Below, in pieces: positions 61,165 through 64,000 of a DNA stretch of 64,000 bases; positions within the stretch are counted from its first letter, which is position 1, and each line of letters starts with the position of its first letter. A model generated the notes under the pieces. The model was not told the DNA's origin and ran no database searches. It worked only from the letters and a program-made list of their open reading frames with translations. Origin of the DNA: Variovorax sp. V213 (GTDB lineage Bacteria; Pseudomonadota; Gammaproteobacteria; Burkholderiales; Burkholderiaceae_C); contig NZ_AP028664.1 of NCBI RefSeq assembly GCF_041154455.1, positions 1,861,001 through 1,925,000 on the forward strand, written 5' to 3'. Made by a program: the position numbers and the translations under genes.

Positions 61165-62072
61165 GGGAGAGATGTAATAAGAAATGCATGCAATAGATCA
61201 GCAGCGATTTACACATCATTAAGAAAAATGTATGTAGTACGTAGGTTTGTATTTCGCTGGTAATCCTAGAGACTTTGCTTGCGGCGGAGTAGCTGAAAAC
61301 TCATCAAGTTGCATTCCCGAAACGATCGTTACATAACCGTACTACCTTAGATCGCGTGAATAGGGTAGCCAGCGCCTTTACCGCTGAGTTGCGAGCCGAA
61401 CGCAGGCCCGGCGGGTCCGGGTTTTCCTATCTGCGCGGCGCCGCCTTTTCACAGAAAAGCTTTTAGCCATGGAAGTCACTGTAGAAATTGCGCCCGCCAC
61501 CCGCATGAGCGATGCGCCCCCTTTTGAAGGAGACAATCGCCCCCTTTCCGCGGTCCACAACCATGACAAAGCGCCTGCCACTGGACGCGTCTGGTTCGGC
61601 GGAATTTGCCGGTGCCCAGGCGTGCGCCCCACCCAGGCGGTGACTCAATTTCGGTAGAGAAGGCAGGGGATGGCTAGATCCGATTTCAGGGGATCGAGGG
61701 CAGGAGAGAGGTCCTGCTGACTATTGGGTAGATGCGGTTCCCGCGGGAGAGCGCGACGGATCCGGGCCGCCGGTACTTACTACCTACGGCCTATGCAACT
61801 CGCAATTAAGCGGTACCAGATTTGTTATGAACTACCCGAATTCTGTAATAGTTTTAAAAAATTCGGCAAGGAATCCGGGAGTCGTGTGATTCTCTGCAAC
61901 AACTTGACTTGTTAGGCTGGGGTTTTTGTTGAAGGCCGCGAAATGCGAGGCGATATCTAATTGCCAATGTGTCCTCGAACTTTTTGGAAGCTGATTCCAT
62001 TCGAAGCTCGAACGGGCCTCCAGCGCGATCACTGCCAATGCAACCTATTTCGGCAACCTTCAATGGGCCTAG
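61165..62072. other. Non-coding region upstream of the NRPS-PKS cluster
   Basis: About 900 bp, lower in GC than its surroundings, especially at 61165-61380 and 61800-61970. Short reading frames exist (for example 61469-61657) but lack convincing start signals or homology. Visible elements are a perfect 10-bp palindrome AACGATCGTT at 61321-61330 and an inverted repeat CCGAATT/AATTCGG at 61836-61866. It must contain the promoter of the 29.5-kb operon and could carry a long 5' leader. I see no tRNA or recognisable riboswitch. Confidence 0.6.
61321..61330. promoter_or_regulatory. 10-bp palindrome upstream of the biosynthetic operon
   Basis: AACGATCGTT is perfectly symmetric, 157 bp before the megasynthase start, in AT-rich DNA. 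It may be a regulator site; the LuxR-type response regulator in the operon is one candidate, without direct evidence. Confidence 0.3.
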
Positions 62073-62338
62073 GAATATCTGGGTTACCGCCACCGGCACT
62101 TCAAGAGCAGGTGGCTGGCCGCTGGCGGCGACTGGACGGGGAAGGTGGTTGTCGATCTCGGCTGCGGGCCGGGCAACATCTTTGCCACGCTCGGTGGAAA
62201 GCCCAACTGCTGGGCGGGGTGGATGTGGCCCCCGGTTCGCCGGGCAGGTCTCATCACGTTCAGGTCGCTACTGCGATTGCGAACCTGTGGTGCTCTGACG
62301 ACCTTGCTGGACATCTGGAGCGGGTGAAGGGAAGCTAA
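62073..62338 (+). pseudogene. Remnant of a SAM-dependent methyltransferase
   Basis: In the frame starting at 62073, just after a TAG stop, the sequence reads EYLGYRHRHFKSRWLAAGGD and then WTGKVVVDLGCGPGNIFATL, a clear SAM-binding motif I. Immediately afterwards the similarity passes to another frame (QLLGGVDVAPGSPGR, the motif II strand), so there is a one-base frameshift near 62208. N-terminal and most C-terminal parts are missing. It is a decayed gene fragment at the edge of the mobile region. The short open frame at 62145-62327 is this fragment, not a gene. Confidence 0.75.
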
Positions 62339-62456
62339 GTGTGGCTTGGAAGCCGCATTCAGCCTAGGTTTTTGCTGTTTGATCGCTCAGTGTTCCCCCT
62401 TGTGTTCCCCGTTCTTGCCGGTCCGATTCGCCATGGTCTTTTAGAGGAGAAGAAAA

Positions 62457-62476
62457 AGCCCGCGCGAAGGCGGGCT
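62457..62476 (-). terminator. Rho-independent terminator after the 40-residue gene
   Basis: On the minus strand AGCCCGC, a 6-base loop and GCGGGCT form a 7-bp GC-rich stem followed by TTTTCTTC. It lies about 65 bp downstream of the stop of the small gene at 62540. Confidence 0.8.
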
Positions 62477-62539
62477 GTATCCAACTTGTCGAAGTTGGCA
62501 CCTTCTTCCGTTGCCGGGGGAAGGGCGGCGGCAGTGTGG

Positions 62540-62662
62540 TCAGAACAAGTTCAACTGACCAGGCATCGAGCGGCAATGCTCACAAACGTTCTCCAGCCGG
62601 CCGAAGCGGAAGCGAACGTAAGGGCGCACATGCACACTCCGCGGGTACATACATGCAGGCAT
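62540..62662 (-). CDS. Hypothetical 40-residue basic protein
   Basis: ATG at 62662, preceded by AAAGGA six bases upstream, to TGA at 62540. The product begins MPACMYPRSVHVRPYVRFRF and continues GRLENVCEHCRS. It is arginine- and aromatic-rich with a C-x2-C pair that might bind metal. A strong terminator follows, so this is probably a real monocistronic unit. Similar tiny proteins with a VRPYxRFRFGR core are, I believe, found near mobile elements, but this is from memory and unverified. Confidence 0.5.
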   Translation of the reverse strand: MPACMYPRSVHVRPYVRFRFGRLENVCEHCRSMPGQLNLF

Positions 62663-62780
62663 GTCGTGTCCTTTGTAGTGTTATCGACAGCGACCTTGCC
62701 CTACCAACACCGCAGCGTTTAAACTGTGGTTGTCCCTCAGAAAGACACATTGGTGGGCGGTCACACGCAAACCTGACGAA

Positions 62781-62807
62781 GCCTCTAGCTCATACCTAGA
62801 GGCTTTT
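62781..62807 (+). terminator. Hairpin terminator between small genes
   Basis: GCCTCTAG, a 7-base loop and CTAGAGGC form a perfect 8-bp stem followed by TTTT on the plus strand. On the minus strand the stem is followed by TTCGTC. It can end transcription of the gene stopping at 62821 (from the right) and any rightward transcript. Confidence 0.65.
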
Positions 62808-62820
62808 GTCGTTGATGGCT

Positions 62821-63453
62821 TCATAGCTCATCGTCGTCTCCTTTTTGAGGTACATCATTTTCCGCAAGGTCTTGTTGTGCCGTAGGGGCCAGTGCGGCGT
62901 TATCTATCGAAGGAAACGGTGCCGACGCTAAGCTCCACCCAAGCTTCCGATCTGAATGCAGGTGCGGCGTCTCCGACATGATCTGAACTAACCGATGCAA
63001 GGGGTTCTTAATTCCACTGAAATCGACGTTCTGCGCAGACAACTCATCAAAGATCGCTTTCGTCGCTAGTGGTCGTCCAGGACGCAGCAAATTCTCAATC
63101 CGCCGTATCACGTCGGCACGCCACGCTCGCCGGCTTTGAAAAACCTGCTGCATTGGCGAGGATGTGGGCGGTCCGCCGCCGAAGAGCATTGGGCGACCTA
63201 TAAGAATTGCTGCTGCTGTCGCAGCAGAGATCGGAGGGGTAGACGGGCTGGTCGGCTGCAGTTCTATCAGCGCCTTTGCCGAGAGCGCTGCGACGATCTT
63301 GTGCCGTTTGGCTAGAAGTGCGTCCACGCGTGCGCGCGCCAGCGTCACGGCTTCCACCAGTCGCTGGTGATCGGCTTCAGCACGGGCAACCTCGCCCTCC
63401 ACCTGCTGCAGGAGTAGCTGCATGCCTTCGACCACGATGTCTTCGTCTGCCAT
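62821..63453 (-). CDS. Hypothetical protein with coiled coil and predicted winged helix
   Basis: 210 residues from ATG 63453 (MADEDIVVEGMQLLLQQVEG). Residues about 5-60 are heptad-like and probably form a coiled coil; a Ser/Pro linker follows; residues about 130-185 (RRIENLLRPGRPLATKAIFD, then ELSAQNVDFSGIKNPLHRLV) resemble a HARE/HTH-type winged helix. Third-position GC is lower than in the chromosomal genes to the left, which suggests acquired DNA. A DNA-binding or regulatory role in the mobile element is likely but unproven. Upstream in-frame TTG starts exist. Confidence 0.65.
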   Translation of the reverse strand: MADEDIVVEGMQLLLQQVEGEVARAEADHQRLVEAVTLARARVDALLAKRHKIVAALSAKALIELQPTSPSTPPISAATAAAILIGRPMLFGGGPPTSSPMQQVFQSRRAWRADVIRRIENLLRPGRPLATKAIFDELSAQNVDFSGIKNPLHRLVQIMSETPHLHSDRKLGWSLASAPFPSIDNAALAPTAQQDLAENDVPQKGDDDEL

Positions 63454-63567
63454 TCGCCGGATTATTGCAGAGAAGAGACGAAGACGGAGACAAAATGTTC
63501 TTGATGGAGAACTATTTTGCGATAGAAAAGACAAATCGCATGTGTTCTTGTCCAGTAGGGTAAATTA

Positions 63568-63834
63568 CTAGGCTCCCCGGGAAAGCCACCGCTGCACACC
63601 TTGTCGGTCAATGAATACATGGCCGTCCGGCGCCCGCAAATACTCGCGCCCTTCGAGCCATACCCCCTCTTTGATCTTCGACCGGATGGCGGCCTCGCTG
63701 TAGCCGCTGACTACGGCATGGAGCTTGATCGTCACGAATCGATCAGGTGCTAGGTACACGGGGCAAGGCGAGACCTCGCATGCCACGTGCGCCGCAACGG
63801 AACGCGCAAATGCGTCGAATGCCTCTTCGATCAT
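63568..63834 (-). CDS. Excisionase-like protein
   Basis: 88 residues. The C-terminal half (VSGYSEAAIRSKIKEGVWLE, then GREYLRAPDGHVFIDRQGVQ and RWLS) follows the pattern of phage and integrative-element excisionases: a short winged helix with an RxKIxEGxWxxGxEY core and a final RW. Such proteins bend DNA at attachment sites and direct the integrase to excision. Start overlaps the stop of the preceding gene by 4 bp (ATGA). The integrase is not in the window. Confidence 0.75.
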   Translation of the reverse strand: MIEEAFDAFARSVAAHVACEVSPCPVYLAPDRFVTIKLHAVVSGYSEAAIRSKIKEGVWLEGREYLRAPDGHVFIDRQGVQRWLSRGA

Positions 63835-64000
63835 TCGGAAATCTCATCCATGAGGCTTGCGACGGCAAACGCATGCCCCGCATCTGCTGAAACGCGATTA
63901 ACCGCGGCTGCATCGGTGCCGGCAAGCAGGATGTGTGACGCTACGCATGAGTGCAGCATGTAGATCACATTAGAAAAGTCGAGCCCAGTTTTCGCGCTCA
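63831..64000 (-). CDS. Small hypothetical protein, partial at the window edge
   Basis: A frame open to the right edge, ending in TGA at 63831. It reads SAKTGLDFSNVIYMLHSCVA, then SHILLAGTDAAAVNRV and MDEISE. The first two bases seen at the edge are TG, so an ATG whose A is the next base outside the window would give a protein of about 57 residues. It is translationally coupled to the excisionase-like gene. No family recognised. Confidence 0.55.
   Translation of the reverse strand, partial: SAKTGLDFSNVIYMLHSCVASHILLAGTDAAAVNRVSADAGHAFAVASLMDEISE

Noticed and set aside
61469..61657. A 62-codon plus-strand frame upstream of the cluster
   Set aside because: No ribosome-binding site and no recognisable features; an overlapping minus-strand frame of equal quality exists, so neither is supported.
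62145..62327. A short open frame with a methyltransferase motif as a separate gene
   Set aside because: It begins at an internal Met of the SAM motif and loses similarity after a frameshift; it is part of the decayed gene at 62073-62338.
62339..62722. A 127-codon plus-strand frame
   Set aside because: It runs antisense through a strong minus-strand terminator and the 40-residue gene, with no family features.

Overview
The window is GC-rich DNA that reads like a betaproteobacterial chromosome of the Comamonadaceae type, most likely Variovorax or a close relative. The reasons are three Bug-type solute receptors, a Gram-negative trimeric porin, an ImuA-ImuB-DnaE2 cassette behind a CTGT-N8-ACAG LexA box, and dense genes with 4-bp ATGA overlaps. 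Species identity is an inference from gene content; no database was consulted.

Layout. (1) 1-11085: housekeeping and accessory genes: the start of a MurA-type enzyme, an XRE regulator, a PAQR/hemolysin III protein, a coupled GTPase and membrane-protein pair, a 24-residue hydrophobic protein, a TetR regulator with two visible operators facing a VOC protein, a 164-bp palindromic element, an ABC exporter, and a LysR regulator facing a LigB-type dioxygenase and an alpha/beta hydrolase. (2) 11092-21366: a catabolic island for an unidentified organic or hydroxy acid: two tandem Bug receptors divergent from an FAD oxidoreductase, an IclR regulator, aconitase X large and small subunits, an IlvD/Edd dehydratase, a porin and a third Bug receptor. 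(3) 21380-23771: an exported aldo/keto reductase, a 69-bp palindrome and a branched-chain-amino-acid-type binding protein. (4) 23862-30696: the SOS mutagenesis cassette imuA-imuB-dnaE2, a PD-(D/E)xK-like protein, and a second LexA box in front of an unknown 69-residue gene. (5) 30712-31628: a lipoprotein and a small hypothetical protein.

(6) 31640-61164 is the main object: 17 consecutive minus-strand genes, about 29.5 kb, many overlapping. They start with an A-PCP-KS-AT-ACP-aminotransferase megasynthase and a C-A-PCP-C-PCP peptide synthetase, followed by a phosphopantetheinyl transferase and two alpha/beta hydrolases of the kind named after exosortase A systems. The series then runs without change of strand into a Wzx/Wzy-type exopolysaccharide set: Wza, Wzc, priming transferase, GDP-fucose synthase, Wzy-like polymerase, three glycosyltransferases, a fucosidase-like secreted enzyme, flippase, a LuxR-type response regulator and ManC. 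The arrangement suggests that a beta-amino-acid-containing small peptide and a fucose-containing exopolysaccharide are made together. Any physical link between the two products is speculation.

(7) 61165-64000: about 900 bp without a convincing gene upstream of the cluster, a decayed methyltransferase, a 40-residue gene with its own terminator, and minus-strand genes including an excisionase-like protein, which looks like the edge of an integrated mobile element.
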